A DNA stretch of 64,000 nt from Colocasia esculenta. Taxonomy: Eukaryota; Streptophyta; Magnoliopsida; Alismatales; Araceae. The DNA is taken from positions 12,814,049 to 12,878,048 of the forward strand of contig CM024760.1 of assembly GCA_014218235.1 (NCBI GenBank), read 5' to 3'. A model generated the notes under the pieces. It worked only from the letters and a program-made list of their open reading frames with translations. It made no database searches and was not told the origin of the DNA. The number at the start of each line of letters is the position of its first letter. Within the stretch, counting starts at the first letter, position 1. Both the position numbers and the translations under genes were made by a program. This document shows positions 1 to 11,388 of this stretch, piece by piece.

Positions 1-1257
1 ACCAGAAAAATCCAAGAAGCAGCACAAGAAATTCAAAAGAAAAGCTATGGCGGCTGCTTGGGAAAATGATGAAGCCACAACCTCGAATCATCAAGCTCTG
101 AATAGGAGAAAGAGCAAGTAAGTCTAGCCCTCATGGTAGTACTAGATGAGGTACATTCTAACTCATCTTTTGATTCTTGCACAGATTCAGGATCAGAATC
201 TGAAGATCTAGAACAAGTTTTAATGAACTTATGATAAACACAAGGTTGTAAATGAATTAAAAAATATCAAGAGCAACCTTACTTGTTTGGAAAACACTAA
301 TTCTGATCTTAAATCAGAAATAGAACAATTGGAAAAACAATGAAGGAAAGTAAAGATAATAATTCTCTTTGATGAAAATTAAGAAGCAAGGATAATGAAA
401 AATTAGAGTTACAGAAAAATTGAAAACTCTAACTGAAGAAAATTTTATTTAAAAGAATCAGTTAGAAAATAACTAAAGGAAAAACATCTTTAGCCCTATG
501 CTTAAAAGGGTCAAAATCTGGAAATAATAAATAAGGTCTGGATACAAACCTCCTGAAAAAGGAAAACAAGTCATAATTCCTGAAAATTATCAATTACCAA
601 ACTTTGTAAAAGAACCAAGATGCCTCAGAAAAAGGCCCCTGTAAAGGAAAAGGTTTCCAAAAATTGTGTTCTAAACAAACATTACAAAGATAATAGGAAC
701 TGCAAAATAAATTATTCATCATGTTCTCATTGTAATAAATTAGGACACACAGTAAACACCTGCACAACAAGGCACCTAGTATGGATCCGAAAGGATATTT
801 TCATGCATCTAACCATCAAGGACCCAAAAAGACTTGGGTACCTACTTCTGAATAAGTGTTGTAGGATAGCCTTGGAGCATTAGGAACAAAGGATGCTCAA
901 GGCACTGATGACTGCCAGCTCTTCATCCAATTCATATCTGAAGAGGGAGTAGTCACTAATTTATTTTTAAATTTCAGTATTACTAAAACTATTTACAAGT
1001 CTCATTCAGGTGGAGTCTCTCATTCAGGGGGAGCACAGACTAAGGGGCAGTATTCATTAAATGTCAATTATTGTTGAACCCCTCAATGGTAAGAAATTTT
1101 CACAAAGGGGAGAGAATGCATGGTAAGATCATTCCTTTTTTGTTAGTGACAAAAAGGGGGAGAATAGCATTATCTATGAATTTTCTGTATTTTCTATGCT
1201 TTAAGTATTTTTGTCAGAAAATTCTATAAATTTTGTTATCACCAAAAAGAGAGAGAT
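1..1257 (+). mobile_element. 3' part of a SIRE/Maximus-like gag-only LTR element, internal region
   Basis: This stretch matches, in opposite orientation, the internal region of the complete element at 53017-59233: the end of gag, the 3' untranslated part and the purine tract before the 3' LTR. It enters the window already inside gag. Purine-rich AAAGGGGGAG-like tracts occur near 1020-1160, and the last one (about 1242-1256) directly precedes the LTR start TGTTCAACC at 1258. Numerous small indels break the reading frame, so this is an older, decayed copy. No pol sequence is present, as in the complete copy. Its LTR continues at 1258 and ends at 10196. Confidence 0.85.
620..883 (+). pseudogene. 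C-terminal gag fragment with CCHC zinc knuckle
   Basis: An open stretch of 87 codons encodes the C-terminal end of the gag-like protein of the SIRE-like family. It contains a retroviral-type zinc knuckle, C-S-H-C then four residues, H, four residues, C (CX2CX4HX4C). This motif normally binds the packaged RNA in the particle. It is clearly homologous to the second zinc knuckle of the gag at 55404-57185 and ends in a different frame, so the original C-terminus is altered. Upstream codons (1-619) are shifted by several indels. I regard it as a relic and not a separate small gene. Confidence 0.75.
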
Positions 1258-1868
1258 TGTTCAACCACTCCTATATTTTACCCTTATAATTTGGTGATAA
1301 CAAAACTTATGATTAATTAAATATTATTAAAAAAAATATTAATATCATGTTTTCCTAATAAATATAAATTTATGGTATTTTGGTGATAACAAAACTTTGT
1401 GATTAATTAAATATTAAATATATTTAATACCATGGTTTTTAATAATAAATTAAATATCATATTTTTTAATAAATATACATTTATGGCATTATTGTTGTGT
1501 GATTTGCACTAAAAAGATAAATCGATGTCCATTCAATATACATCAATTTCAGTTCACAAAGTGCCACATCGATTCGTTCTCATAAAGATTCACTCTCACA
1601 TCGATTCGCTCTCATAAGGATTCACTTCATAAGGATTCGCTCTCACATCGATTCGCTCTCACATGGATTTGCTCTCACATGGATTTGCTCTCATAAGGAT
1701 TTGATAAGTGACTCTCACATGGATTTGCTCTCATAAGGATTTGATAAGTGAAACATGGATTCGCCTGTAAAATATGGATTTCAACATAGATTTACTTAAA
1801 CATCGATTTCTTTTTCTTTCAAAATATTTTTGGCATCTAGTGGAAAAGTCAAATATTCTTGTTTTTGG
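1258..1868 (+). repeat. Left fragment of the SIRE-like 3' LTR
   Basis: It starts TGTTCAACC right after the purine tract and follows the LTR of element F (which starts TGTTGAACC on its coding strand) through the TTTGGTGATAACAAAA segments. It then runs through an array of CACATCGATT/CTCTCAC units into the GAAAAGTCAAATAT segment. It stops where integrase sequence of the gypsy element begins, at about 1865-1880. About 1.05 kb of the LTR is then missing. Its last 44 bases reappear at 10153-10196. Confidence 0.75.
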
Positions 1869-1869
1869 C

Positions 1870-3133
1870 ATCCCTGTTTTACCGAATATTACAATACCTT
1901 TACTAGGGGAAACTTTCAGGAAAACTAAGTCCCCAACTTCGAATTGAAGTGGTCTTCTCCGGTTATCAGCATAGCTCTTATGCCTGCTCTGAGCAGCCTG
2001 CAATTTTTCTGTGATAAACTTCACTATTTCTGTAGTTTGCTGAATCAATTCAGGGCCCACTATTTGCCTTTCACCTACTTCATGCCAATTCAGTGGTGTT
2101 CTACAAGGTCTTCCATATAAAGCTTCATACGGTGCCATCCCAAGACTGGTATGGTAACTATTATTATAAGCAAACTCAACCATACTCAAATGGTGCTCCC
2201 AGCTACCTCCCCATACTAAACAACATGCTCGCAACATATCTTCAATTGTTTGGATAGTCCTCTCTGTTTGACCATCCGTTTGAGGGTGGTAGGCGGAGCT
2301 ATATTTCAGCTCAGTACCAATTACCTTCTGTAAACTTCTCCAAAAACCAGAAGTAAACCTTGGATCTCTATCAGATACAATAGTCTTCGGAATACCATGC
2401 AGTGGAATAATTCTATCCGCATAAATCTTCGCTAACCGATCCACTGTCCAAGACATACTTACTGCCACTAGCCTGCATACTTTGGTTAATCTATCAACAA
2501 ACACCTATATTCCATTATGTCCTGAAGCTGTTCTTGGTAAACATGTCACAAAGTCCATAGCAATATCATCCCATTTCCACTGTGGAATGGGCAATGGTTG
2601 CAATAGACCTTCAGGTTTCTGATGCTCTGCCTTGATCTGTTGACAGATTGCACACCTTGCAACAATTCAGCTATTTCTTTTTTCATATGAGGCCACCAAA
2701 AGTGCTTCTTCATATCCTGGTACATCTTGGTACTACCTGGATGGATAGTGTACCTGGACTTATGAGCTTCTTCTAATACTCGCTGCTTTACTTCATTTTC
2801 TACTGGTACAAACAACCTGCCTCTGAGTTTAACCACACAATTATTGTCAATGGTAACTCCTTCCATTTTCACAATTTCAGTTAAATTCACATCTGCTCTT
2901 TGAGCTTCCACAATCTGCCAATACAATGACGGCTCTATAGCACTACTGGCTAGTATTGCCCGTCGTTGACTGCTTGGCACATACAAGGAGTTCTTCATTA
3001 CTTCCTCATACAGCTTCCATTCTCTTATCATCATTCGACTTACATATGCCTTTCTACTTAAGGCATCTGCCACCACATTGGCCTTACCTGGATGGTAAGC
3101 CAAACTGAAGTCATAATCCTTCAAATACTCCAC
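1870..3133 (-). pseudogene. Gypsy integrase, broken and 3'-truncated
   Basis: The open stretch 3133-2546 begins with the tail of RNase H (YHPGKANVVADALSRK) and runs into the N-terminal zinc-binding part of integrase. A frameshift near 2660 destroys the CXXC half of the HHCC zinc site. The second stretch, 2504 to about 1870, holds the catalytic core. It contains the VDRLTK aspartate, the SDRDPRF aspartate and the glutamate in DGQTERT, then the C-terminal GDLVFLKVSPSKG segment. Catalytic residues are thus still present. Codons downstream of about 1870 read into LTR sequence of the older element and are not integrase. The enzyme would insert the element cDNA into the genome, but it cannot be made intact from this copy. 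Confidence 0.85.
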
Positions 3134-3142
3134 CCATCTACG

Positions 3143-3997
3143 CTAACGGAGATTTAAATCTTTTTGAGAAAAGATATATTTCAAACTTTTATGATCTGTA
3201 AAGATTTCAAATCTCTCGCCATATAAATAATGCCTCCATATTTTCAAGGCAAACACAACTGCTGTCAACTCTAAATCATGAGTGGGGTAATTCTCTTCTG
3301 CTGGTTTTAATTGCTTGGACGCATAAGTTATTACTTTACCATACTGCATATGCACTGCGCCAAGCCCTCTTCTGGATGCATCTATATACACCACAAAACC
3401 ACCATTTCCTACCGGTATTGTCAGTATTGGAGCCGATGTGAGTCTTTTCTTTAATTCCATAAAACTTTTCTGACATTAACCGGACCACACAAATGGCACA
3501 CCCTTTCTGGTTAATTTAGTCATGGGTGCTGCAATCTTAGAAAAATCTTGTATGAAGCGCCTATAATAACCTGCCAGCCCTAGAAAGCTTCTAATCTCAG
3601 TTATTTTCTTAGGCACTTCCCACTTCAACACCGCTTCTATCTTACTTGGGTCCACTGTTACTCCTTTAGCTGAAATGACATGACCCAAAAATTGAATTTC
3701 TTTCAGCCAAAATTCACACTTACTAAATTTGGCGAACAACTGATTATCTCTCAACAATTGCAAAGTAAACCTCAAATGAGCAACATGCTCCTCTTCAGAT
3801 GCTGAATAAATCAGAATATCATCGATAAAGACCACAATGAATTGGTCTAAATATGGATGAAAGATTCTGTTCATCAGATCCATAAAAGCTGCAGGAGCAT
3901 TGGTTAGCCCAAACGGCATAACCACAAACTCATAATGGCCATATCGGGTTCTGAATGCTATTTTATCTATATCTTCTTCTCTGATCCTTAACTGATG
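3143..3997 (-). pseudogene. Gypsy reverse transcriptase C-terminal half and RNase H
   Basis: From 3997 downward the sequence encodes the second half of reverse transcriptase. It starts at HQLRIREED and has the catalytic FIDD box in VVFIDDILIYS, then the thumb region SFLGLAGYYRRFI. RNase H follows (VVYIDASRRGLG, the YASKQLKPAEENYPTHDLELTA segment, FTDHKSLKYIF). There is a stop near 3476 between thumb and RNase H. A TAG at 3143-3145 (CTC CGT TAG) stands where related elements have CAG. The first half of the enzyme lies on the other side of the solo LTR, at 5616-5826. ORF residues upstream of 3997 come from the inserted LTR and are not part of the enzyme. Confidence 0.88.
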
Positions 3998-5615
3998 GTA
4001 CCTGTAGACTGCGTTTTCCTTCGCCTTTTTAGGGGGGGACGAAGAACACGGTTCACAAAGAAAAAGCGGAGAAAAATGACGAAAAATGAAAGACAAGGAT
4101 CGTGATCGCCAGGTACTTTTCCTAAAAAGCACCAAAAGTAGGGACAGGTAGGAAAAGAGGTGATGTGTACCTTTTTTTACCCGTAGAAAAGAAGCGGGAT
4201 GTGTGGGGCGGGTTCTTTCCTCCTCCTCCCACCGGCCGGCCGGCGAAGGAGATTCAGCTCGGGTACCTGGGACAAAAGACAACAAAAAGGACAACGGGAT
4301 TAGCCCGGAATGTGCAGTAAATGAATCTAGACAAATAAAATAACAAAGATGAAAAAGGGGGAGAACACACCTTTTGGGTGGTCTTTAAAACCCCTAACTA
4401 AAAGGTATGATGTGTGTGCATGCATGTAATGTGTAAAATGCAAAAAGGGCAACGTAGGGCCCAAAAGGAAAATGGAAAAGGACCACGAGGGGTCCGGAAG
4501 GAAGAAAAGGGGGTGCTTCCCCGAGGTAGCCGGACGGCGTAACGGCACTGTGGAGGGCAAACGAGAGGAGGAAGACGACGATGGCGGCGATGGAGAGCTC
4601 GCGAGAGACGGAGACGAGGACGGGGATGGCGAGGAAGCAGACGGCGTCGAGCAGGGCTCCGCCGGAAGAACTCCCCTCCCTCTCTCTCTAAAATCTCTCC
4701 CTTTCTCTCTCTAAAACCCCTCTCTCTCTCTCTCTAAAACCTCACTCTCTCTCTCTAAAACCCCCGCTCTCTCTCTAAAACTCCCTTGGCCAAAACCGAA
4801 TGAAAGCCCCGCTTTGGAAAGAAGGCTGCTGGTTGAGTTTTTAGGTTCTGGGTCAAAATCGCGTCCAGGACAGTCGCCGCTTTTAAGAAGGTCGGTTCGA
4901 TAAGTGCGAATTGCTGAACCGCCTTAAAATCACGTCCAGTACTGGGGACGCGATTTAGACTCGCATGGTTTCGAGGCAATTGACCCGTGAGTACGCTGTC
5001 AGCCGACGGGACGTTGATTTGACTTTTCTGAATTGCGTCCACTGAAGTGGACGCCTTTTAATGTTCTTCTAAGAAATGCGTCGACCGGAACGGACGCGAA
5101 TAAAGAGTTAGGTCGGCGACTGGTTTAGCGACGGAACATCGACGGAATAGCAACGGAATAGCGACAGAATGCTCATGAATCGCGTCCACCGAAACCGACG
5201 CCTCTCAATGTTCTTCAAGAAATGCGGCGACCAAAGTTGCCGCGAATTAAGAGGCGGTTCAGCGACAGAATATTTTGGTCATCGCTAATCCGTCACTGAT
5301 TGGCGACAGATTAGCAACGGAAATTTGACCGTCGCTACTCCCTCGCTGAATGACTACTGCGTGCCTGGCTATTTTGTATCGCTAATCCGTCGCTGATTGG
5401 CGACAGATTAGCGACGGAAATTTATCAGTCGCTGTTCCGTCGCTGAGTGACCATTTGCGACCAGACCCCTCCTAGGGGAAGCACCAAAGAAAAATGGATG
5501 AAATTCAGAAATATCGGAAAGACACTCTTTCAGGGCAAAATGAGGATCATTTTGGGCGTTACAGCGCAACTCGAAAATTTGCCGGCGATGGGAAAATTCG
5601 CGTGTCTACAGTACC
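3998..5615. repeat. Solo LTR X (4003-5610) with 5-bp target duplication GTACC
   Basis: The 1608-bp unit starts TGTAGAC and ends GTCTACA, a 7-bp terminal inverted repeat with TG/CA ends. GTACC is duplicated directly on both sides (3998-4002 and 5611-5615). Removing the unit and one GTACC restores the uninterrupted RSGYHQLR stretch of reverse transcriptase, which proves insertion. There is no second LTR and no coding region, so it is a solo LTR left by recombination. Its right half holds GCGTCC/GGACGC inverted repeats and GCGACGGA-type repeats (about 4855-5450). Orientation and family are not resolved. The GC-rich part near 4180-4660 gives only shadow ORFs. Confidence 0.9.
4676..4785. repeat. 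CTCTCTCT-AAAAC microsatellite
   Basis: Five to six units of a CT run followed by AAAAC or AAAATC, inside solo LTR X. Confidence 0.85.
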
Positions 5616-6228
5616 CTGATCTCAAATCAATTTTAGAGAACACATTTGCTGACTGCAATTGATCAAACATATCATCCATTCTCGGCAACGGGTACTTATT
5701 CTTAATGGTTACCTCATTCAACTTCCTATAATCAATACACATGCGGAAACTCTCATCTTTCTTTCTTACAAACAACACCGGTGCTCCCCACGGGGAGTGA
5801 CTTGGCCTAATAAACTCTTTCTTCAATAATTCTTCTAACTACTTTTTCAACTCCTTAAGTTCTGCCGGTGCCATCCGATATGGTGCCTTAGAAATCGGCA
5901 TGGTACCTGGTAGCAACTCAATGGTAAAGTCCACCTCTCTGTGTGGAGCTAAACCAGGCAAATCTTCTGGAAAAATATCAGCAAATTCCCTAACCACGGG
6001 AACTGACTCCACTGACTTACTAGTCTCTATTAGACTCACTGAAGCTAAATAAGCCACACACCCTGCATTAACCAACTTTCTAACTCTAATTGCAGAAATT
6101 ACAAACTTAGAAATATGAAAAGGCATACATTGATATTCAAATACTGACTCATTAGCATGACAGAATCTGATCCTTTTCTTTCTGCAATCTAACATCGCTC
6201 CATAAGCCTCAAGCCAGTCCATTCCCAA
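5616..6228 (-). pseudogene. Gypsy protease tail and reverse transcriptase N-terminal half
   Basis: It starts at GMDWLEAYGA, the segment that follows the protease active site. It continues through the linker to the reverse transcriptase start (FIRPSHSPWGAPVLFV, RMCIDYRKLN, KNKYPLPRMDDMFDQL, FSKIDLRSG) and ends at the insertion point of solo LTR X. The invariant aspartate of KIDLRSG is present. A TAG at 5839-5841 replaces the CAG expected from the family, and a frameshift near 6229-6248 separates this piece from the protease. The product would be part of the gag-pol polyprotein that copies the RNA genome in the cytoplasmic particle. Confidence 0.88.
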
Positions 6229-6248
6229 ATAATATCATAATCCGTTAA

Positions 6249-7717
6249 CTACAAAACATATAACTGACCAGGCATCTGGTTCTTTCCAATCACAACAGGA
6301 GCTTCATCTATGTAGCTCGAAGTGAGCATAAACTCACCAGAAGGAACCTCCACTACCAACTCACAAGACTTTTCTTCCAAAGGATAAGTCATACAATTCA
6401 GGAATTCTTTGGAAATAAAAGAATGAGAAGCACCCGAGTCAAATAAAACTCTTGCTGAATAATCATAAATAGGTATAGTACCTTCTATCATATTTGATAC
6501 CTCAGCTTGAGCATGGGTGATAGCCAAAACCTGGCCCCTACCTCGCTGCTGCGGTGCTCCTATACCACGACCTGCCTGAGGCTGCTGAAACTGCTGCTGC
6601 ACACCTCTTCCATACCCATACTCTCTCGGATAGGGACAATTGCGGATCAAATGCCCCGGCTGGTTGCAATTGTAACATCTGTAACCCGGTGGAACAGTGG
6701 GCTGCCTGGCAGTACTCTGCTGCGACTCTTCCACTTCTGGCCTAAACCACGGCCCTGCTGAAACTGCTGGCGACCTCCTCCTCTTCCTTTGCCTTTGAAT
6801 ATTTGCTTCACTTTCTGACCCTATTTGCCAAAACCTGAGGAAGAAGGTCCTGCTGGTGCCTTACCCTTACTTACTCCTACTGATTGCTGAGGTAGCCGAA
6901 AACTACCTGAACCTGACCCACTTGCCTGACGAGCCTGAATAGACCTCTCAAGTGTAGCTGCTCTCTGGGCTGCCTCCTCAACTGATCTACACATTAACGA
7001 TATCACCGCATTCTGCAACTCTTCTCTCAAACCCCGAATAAAATACTCAACTAACATAGCATTATCTGATACTACATAAGGTGCATATCGGCTTAATGCC
7101 ATAAACCGCATCTGATATTCCAAGACTGAGGTATTACCTTGCTGAAGTGTCCGGAATTGCTCTCTTTTCGCTTGTTGCACTTGAAGTGGAAAGAATGTAT
7201 CATTAAATGCTTCAAGAAATTCCGGCCAGCTAATAACCTCTTCTGTCCTACCTGCAAAGGTGGTCTGCATCTTCAAACGCCACCATTCTTGTGCAAAACC
7301 TCTCAACTGATAAGTAGCCAACACAACTCTGTCTACTATTGGACACCTCATGGTCGTAAAGACCCTCTCAATCTCATGAATCCAATGCTCAGCTGAGTCT
7401 GGATTTGGTCCTCCTGAGTAAGTAGGCGGTTGCAATCTCAAAAAATTTTCAATCTGCAATACTGGTTCTTCCGCTGCTAATACTGGTGATGGTGGTACGG
7501 GTGCTACAAAAGGCACCTCCACTCTTGGCGGTGGCGGAACTGGAGCTACAGGTACAGTCCCTCCAACCCCAGGTGGTACTGCAGCCGGCGGTACCGGCGC
7601 CTGCTGATCCATCCTCACCCGAATATCGGTAAGACTCTCCCAAATCCTCTCAATCATACGCTGAGTGGACTCTTCAGGGTCTTCTCATCCACCACCCTAG
7701 TCTCTCCTATCAGCCAT
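6249..7717 (-). pseudogene. Gypsy gag and protease
   Basis: The start is set at ATG 7717 (MADRRD), because this frame continues into the long gag stretch. TAG (7697-7699) and TGA (7685-7687) interrupt it early. Next come a Pro/Val-rich segment, the retrotransposon gag domain (HWIHEIERVFTTM, QEWWRLK, FNDTFFP, the FRTLQQGNTSVLEYQMRF region) and a basic linker. The CCHC zinc knuckle CYNCNQPGHLIRNC and the protease active-site segment LFDSGASHSFIS follow. A TAG at 6821-6823 and a frameshift near 6735-6760 separate gag from knuckle. Most stops lie where CAG or CGA would be expected. The protein would form the particle and process the polyprotein. Confidence 0.88.
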
Positions 7718-7834
7718 CTCAGATTCCTACACAAATAAGACAAATCCTTAGAAACCAAGGCCAACTACCAACATGTACCAGTTCTGAAATAAGGCTATGT
7801 AACCTTCTAGTTCCCTTATATTTACACGGATCTT

Positions 7835-7846
7835 GCTCTGATACCA
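7835..7846 (-). other. Primer-binding site of the gypsy element
   Basis: On the - strand, TGGTATCAGAGC lies two bases after the LTR end (...GTCACA). This is the usual plant site complementary to the 3' end of initiator-methionine tRNA. It fixes the element's orientation and the LTR border at 7849. Confidence 0.9.
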
Positions 7847-7848
7847 AC

Positions 7849-10152
7849 TGTGACGGAACGCCTCGTCCAAGCTGTTAAACCGATAACAGACTTGACCCGA
7901 GTCCGTCTCCCGCGAACGGGCCGGAGCCTCGCAAGGGATTTTATACTCAAGTCCGTGGAAACACAAAGGAACACACCATTTCATATATATATTTCACAAG
8001 TTTACATAGCCATATTTCACAAAAGGAAAGAAAGTACAAGAGCCTGGGGCATACCCCGAGGTACAACTGGTACAACTAAAGGAAAAAGAACTACTCTACT
8101 GGAGGCGCTGGCCTAGCTCCACTGCGACGCGGCTCCGAACTGGACGATGGTAAAGAAACCTCCTCCTCGCCCTCACCTGTGGGGAGTAGGGGTGAGCCTC
8201 ACTAGTTACTGGCTCAGTAGGGAACTCCTCCGACACCGAGCAAAACCAACACAGGTACGAAGGCAGTAAACTACGCTAGCAATTTATAGAACAGTTAAGC
8301 AGGATATTAAAGCTGTAAATATACTTACCGCTTGCCGACTATGTAAAGCAACTGTAATAAATAAACGGCAAAGCTCAAACACATGTACGACCTAAAGTAG
8401 AGACCGCCACACTCGAGCCACGTGAACTGGTTCGCGACACCAGCAACTGACTCGGACAAACAAACACAGGTCTACCTCTCAGTCTCGCAGCCACGGACGA
8501 AAGGTCCAGCTGCCGCTCCACGTGAAAAGGTCAAGTAACTGTGGAGACCAACTAAACACCACACCTGCAGACCACGTGGTCGCAGGCCCATGCCTGACAT
8601 CTCTAGGGACCCTGGCCTGGGCTCTCTAGAGTGAGGCACTGGAAAAGGACTAGCTGGGGACCAGTGTCGACTACTGGTGTCCGTGCCCCCAACTAAGAGC
8701 ACGCCACAAGTGACTAGAAACAAACACAAGAGTCACTGTCCCATTGTCGCCTTTCCCTCAGCCGGACGTACAACTCAAACTAAGGAGTGAGGGTGTCCAG
8801 GTCAGACGACACAGACCTCGACGGTACAGCACAAGTACCGGGACAAAGCCCAGAGCTAACAGTCAGGCTCACAGAGAACCTGGGGCACCCAACTAGAGAG
8901 GTAACCATGGTAGGCGTCGTACTACCTGCCACTCGCACTAAACCACGTGCACGCCGCACAAACCACGTGAAACCTTACGCAAATCTTGTGCGCTAGCAGT
9001 TCACTATAAATAAACTCCACGTAAACACGTAAAGAACATGTAAGGAACTGGCTAACTGCGTAACCTGTATGCTAGCCTCAGAAGCCATGTGCTCCCAGAG
9101 CACCACAAGTGCCAATGCACTGCTTATTATCACTAATCATATTGCAAGACGGTATTTGAACAAGAACACGTCGGCGGCAACATCGATTGTCGTCGATGGA
9201 ATATAGACGGTGATGATTCTTGCCGTTAATAGTAAGTAAGCGACCACATCCTGGCCGTTTACTCAAGATTAACGGCTAGAAACCTAGCCGTTTATCTCCA
9301 ACTGAAGAACCTAGCGTCAACCGATGTTGACGCCAAGATCTTCAGTACTTAGCCCCCAGAACGGCTCCAGCCGATCACTCGGGCAATCTAACCCTACATA
9401 CACCTGCATATCGAGGGAAAACTCTCCCTCTCAACTCATGCCATCCATATCACATCGGAAATACGCGATCCATTACATGAATAGACTAAAACTCCTAAAA
9501 TCCCAACATGGATATCCCCACCCAAAACTTGAATCCAGCATAAAATCTAAGCAACAAATACATAGCAATCAATGAAGGGGAGGGGTTAAGGGGTTGTATC
9601 CCTACCTCTGGACACGCTAGAACCACCCAGAACACCCTAATCCACGCCAAGTCCCCCGAGAGCTCCCACGCGAATCACACTCCAATTCAGCATTCCTTGC
9701 TTAAATCGTCGCAGCCACACGTACCACGATCTTCCCACAAGCTCTCTTCAGTCTCCGAAAGTAGTAGAGAAGCACAGGGGTGAAAGTGGAGAGATGGAGA
9801 GGGAGGAAAAGATGAAAGGGCTGTTCACGGGTTGCCCTAATTTACACAGGTCGCACAAATAGACGTCAACATAGGCTGCCGCCAAACAAACCGCCAAGGA
9901 TAAACGTCCAAATCTCCTGCCATCTAATTCATGAAGTAGACGTCACCCCCGATGGACGCCAACCTAAGTCAACGACCATTCCCTGGCCGTCAACCCATAA
10001 TCAACGGCAACCCCCCTTGACGTCACCCAAAGACCCATTAAGGATCCAATACAAGCCCACACGTACTCAACACAAACCACATTGGCCTCACAATGGCCAC
10101 CACAACCACTATACACAGGATCTATGAGGATCCGAAAACCCGCGATGTTACA
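7849..10152 (-). repeat. 5' LTR of the gypsy element
   Basis: On the - strand it starts TGTAACATCGCGGG (10152) and ends TCCGTCACA (7849), giving 2304 bp with TG/CA ends next to the primer-binding site. It contains GC-rich short inverted repeats, for example GCGTCAAC/GTTGACGC (9314-9333) and AACGGCTAG/CTAGCCGTT (9271-9292), plus GACGTC-containing motifs near 9860-10030. ORFs within it look like chance. No partner LTR remains in the window. Confidence 0.8.
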
Positions 10153-10196
10153 CCCCCCCTCTAGGTTAGCTTGCTGCCGTACCAAAAGGGCCAACA
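10153..10196 (+). repeat. Terminal 44 bp of the SIRE-like LTR
   Basis: The CCCCCCCT...AGGTTAGCTTGC and GTACCAAAAGGGCCAACA segments are the reverse complement of the LTR ends at 53017 and 57249. It is the right edge of the LTR begun at 1258, beyond the gypsy insertion. Confidence 0.85.
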
Positions 10197-11388
10197 GTAA
10201 ACATAACATTTTTGGATTCAGATCCCACCTCTACAATTAATCATACCATTAACTACAATATGTAGTCGCATATACGACCATAAGATCTCACATGTGCAGC
10301 CACAAAACAATCCCATATGAGTGCAAAATAGAACATATACAAGAACATATTTAATACCACAGACATGTCATGTGGAAGCATAAAACACCACCACACAATC
10401 CCATTGTAATATCCATCTATATTCGATAAGCGCAAAACATCATGTCTGGCGGGCCACAAGAGTTTTTATAAAACACCACCTTGCAGCATAACCCTGGAAA
10501 AGAGTAATAAATTTGTTGAAACTTTCACACAACCGAGGTTAGATTTGTTGTAAAATGAGGTCATTTGTCTTCAAATATTTTTTTTGAAAAGTATTTTGTC
10601 TTCAAATATGATTTGGCACCTGGAAGCATCCACCAAAACCTGCACATCAAGATAAAATAGATATGTCGTTTCATCAAGTAGATAATAAATTTAGAATTTT
10701 AAAAATATCACTCAAAGTTTGATACACACCTGAAAAATGGATAGTTAGCTTGGTCTCATCTTTTTTGCTTTTTTCTGTCACAATCCTTTACGCCAACTGA
10801 AAGATAAGTTACCAATTGAATCATGAACAAAAACAATAAAATGAGGGGAAACGTTTCACTAAAACATGTGGTTTACTAGAATGGTTAAACAATTTGAGGG
10901 AGGCAAACCTCCCTTCTATGGATTTTTTTTTTTTTTTTTGCTACATGAGGTTACCTAGGGGAGGTATATCTTATATCATCTTACATCTTTTTCATTTAAA
11001 ATCTGATCATTACATTTTTATGAACTTTTATGTATGACAATATTGGGGAGTCTATCATGTGTGAAGTGTGTACTTAATTGCTTTCTTCTCAGGTGAAGAG
11101 GGATCATGGCAAACTAGATGAGGGTAAATCTAGGCAAACAATACCCCAAATATTCATCCAAGCATGAAAGCACCAATTTTTTCCCTTTGTTTTTCCTATT
11201 CCAGTTATGTATGATGAGACATTGAATGGAGAAATTCTTTTGATGGCTTGTTGATCTCTACTTTGATTACATTGGAACTTGTCTATTCTTGTTCCTCCAC
11301 TTCAGTGGAATATTTTGCCAGTGGCATCAAGTCGGGCCTTTGTGTCTAACAGTTATGCATAAACCAAGCTCTTCCTTGTTGAAATTAT
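10197..11388. other. No gene recognised
   Basis: AT-rich DNA with a T18 run at about 10922-10939. I see no conserved domain, terminal repeat or RNA gene. Confidence 0.6.

Larger units (their letters stand above)
1870..10152 (-). mobile_element. Ty3/gypsy LTR retrotransposon (chromovirus, Tekay/Del-like), 3' LTR lost
   Basis: Read on the - strand the order is 5' LTR (10152-7849), primer-binding site (7846-7835), gag with zinc knuckle and protease, reverse transcriptase, RNase H and integrase. Integrase after reverse transcriptase is the Ty3/gypsy order. The element sits in the SIRE-like LTR: LTR sequence borders it on both sides (before about 1868, after 10153). The 3' end of integrase, the 3' untranslated region and the 3' LTR are missing together with about 1 kb of the host LTR, so a deletion removed them. 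A solo LTR (4003-5610) splits the reverse transcriptase. The Tekay/Del assignment is from overall sequence style. I see no chromodomain because that end is lost. Confidence 0.85.

Noticed and set aside
4472..5042. ORFs on both strands within solo LTR X
   Set aside because: They fall inside a proven LTR insertion with GC-rich, purine-biased sequence and no motif.
7835..7846. Initiator-Met tRNA-like words as tRNA genes
   Set aside because: Only 12-13 bases match, each next to an LTR end, as expected for primer-binding sites. No cloverleaf sequence is present.
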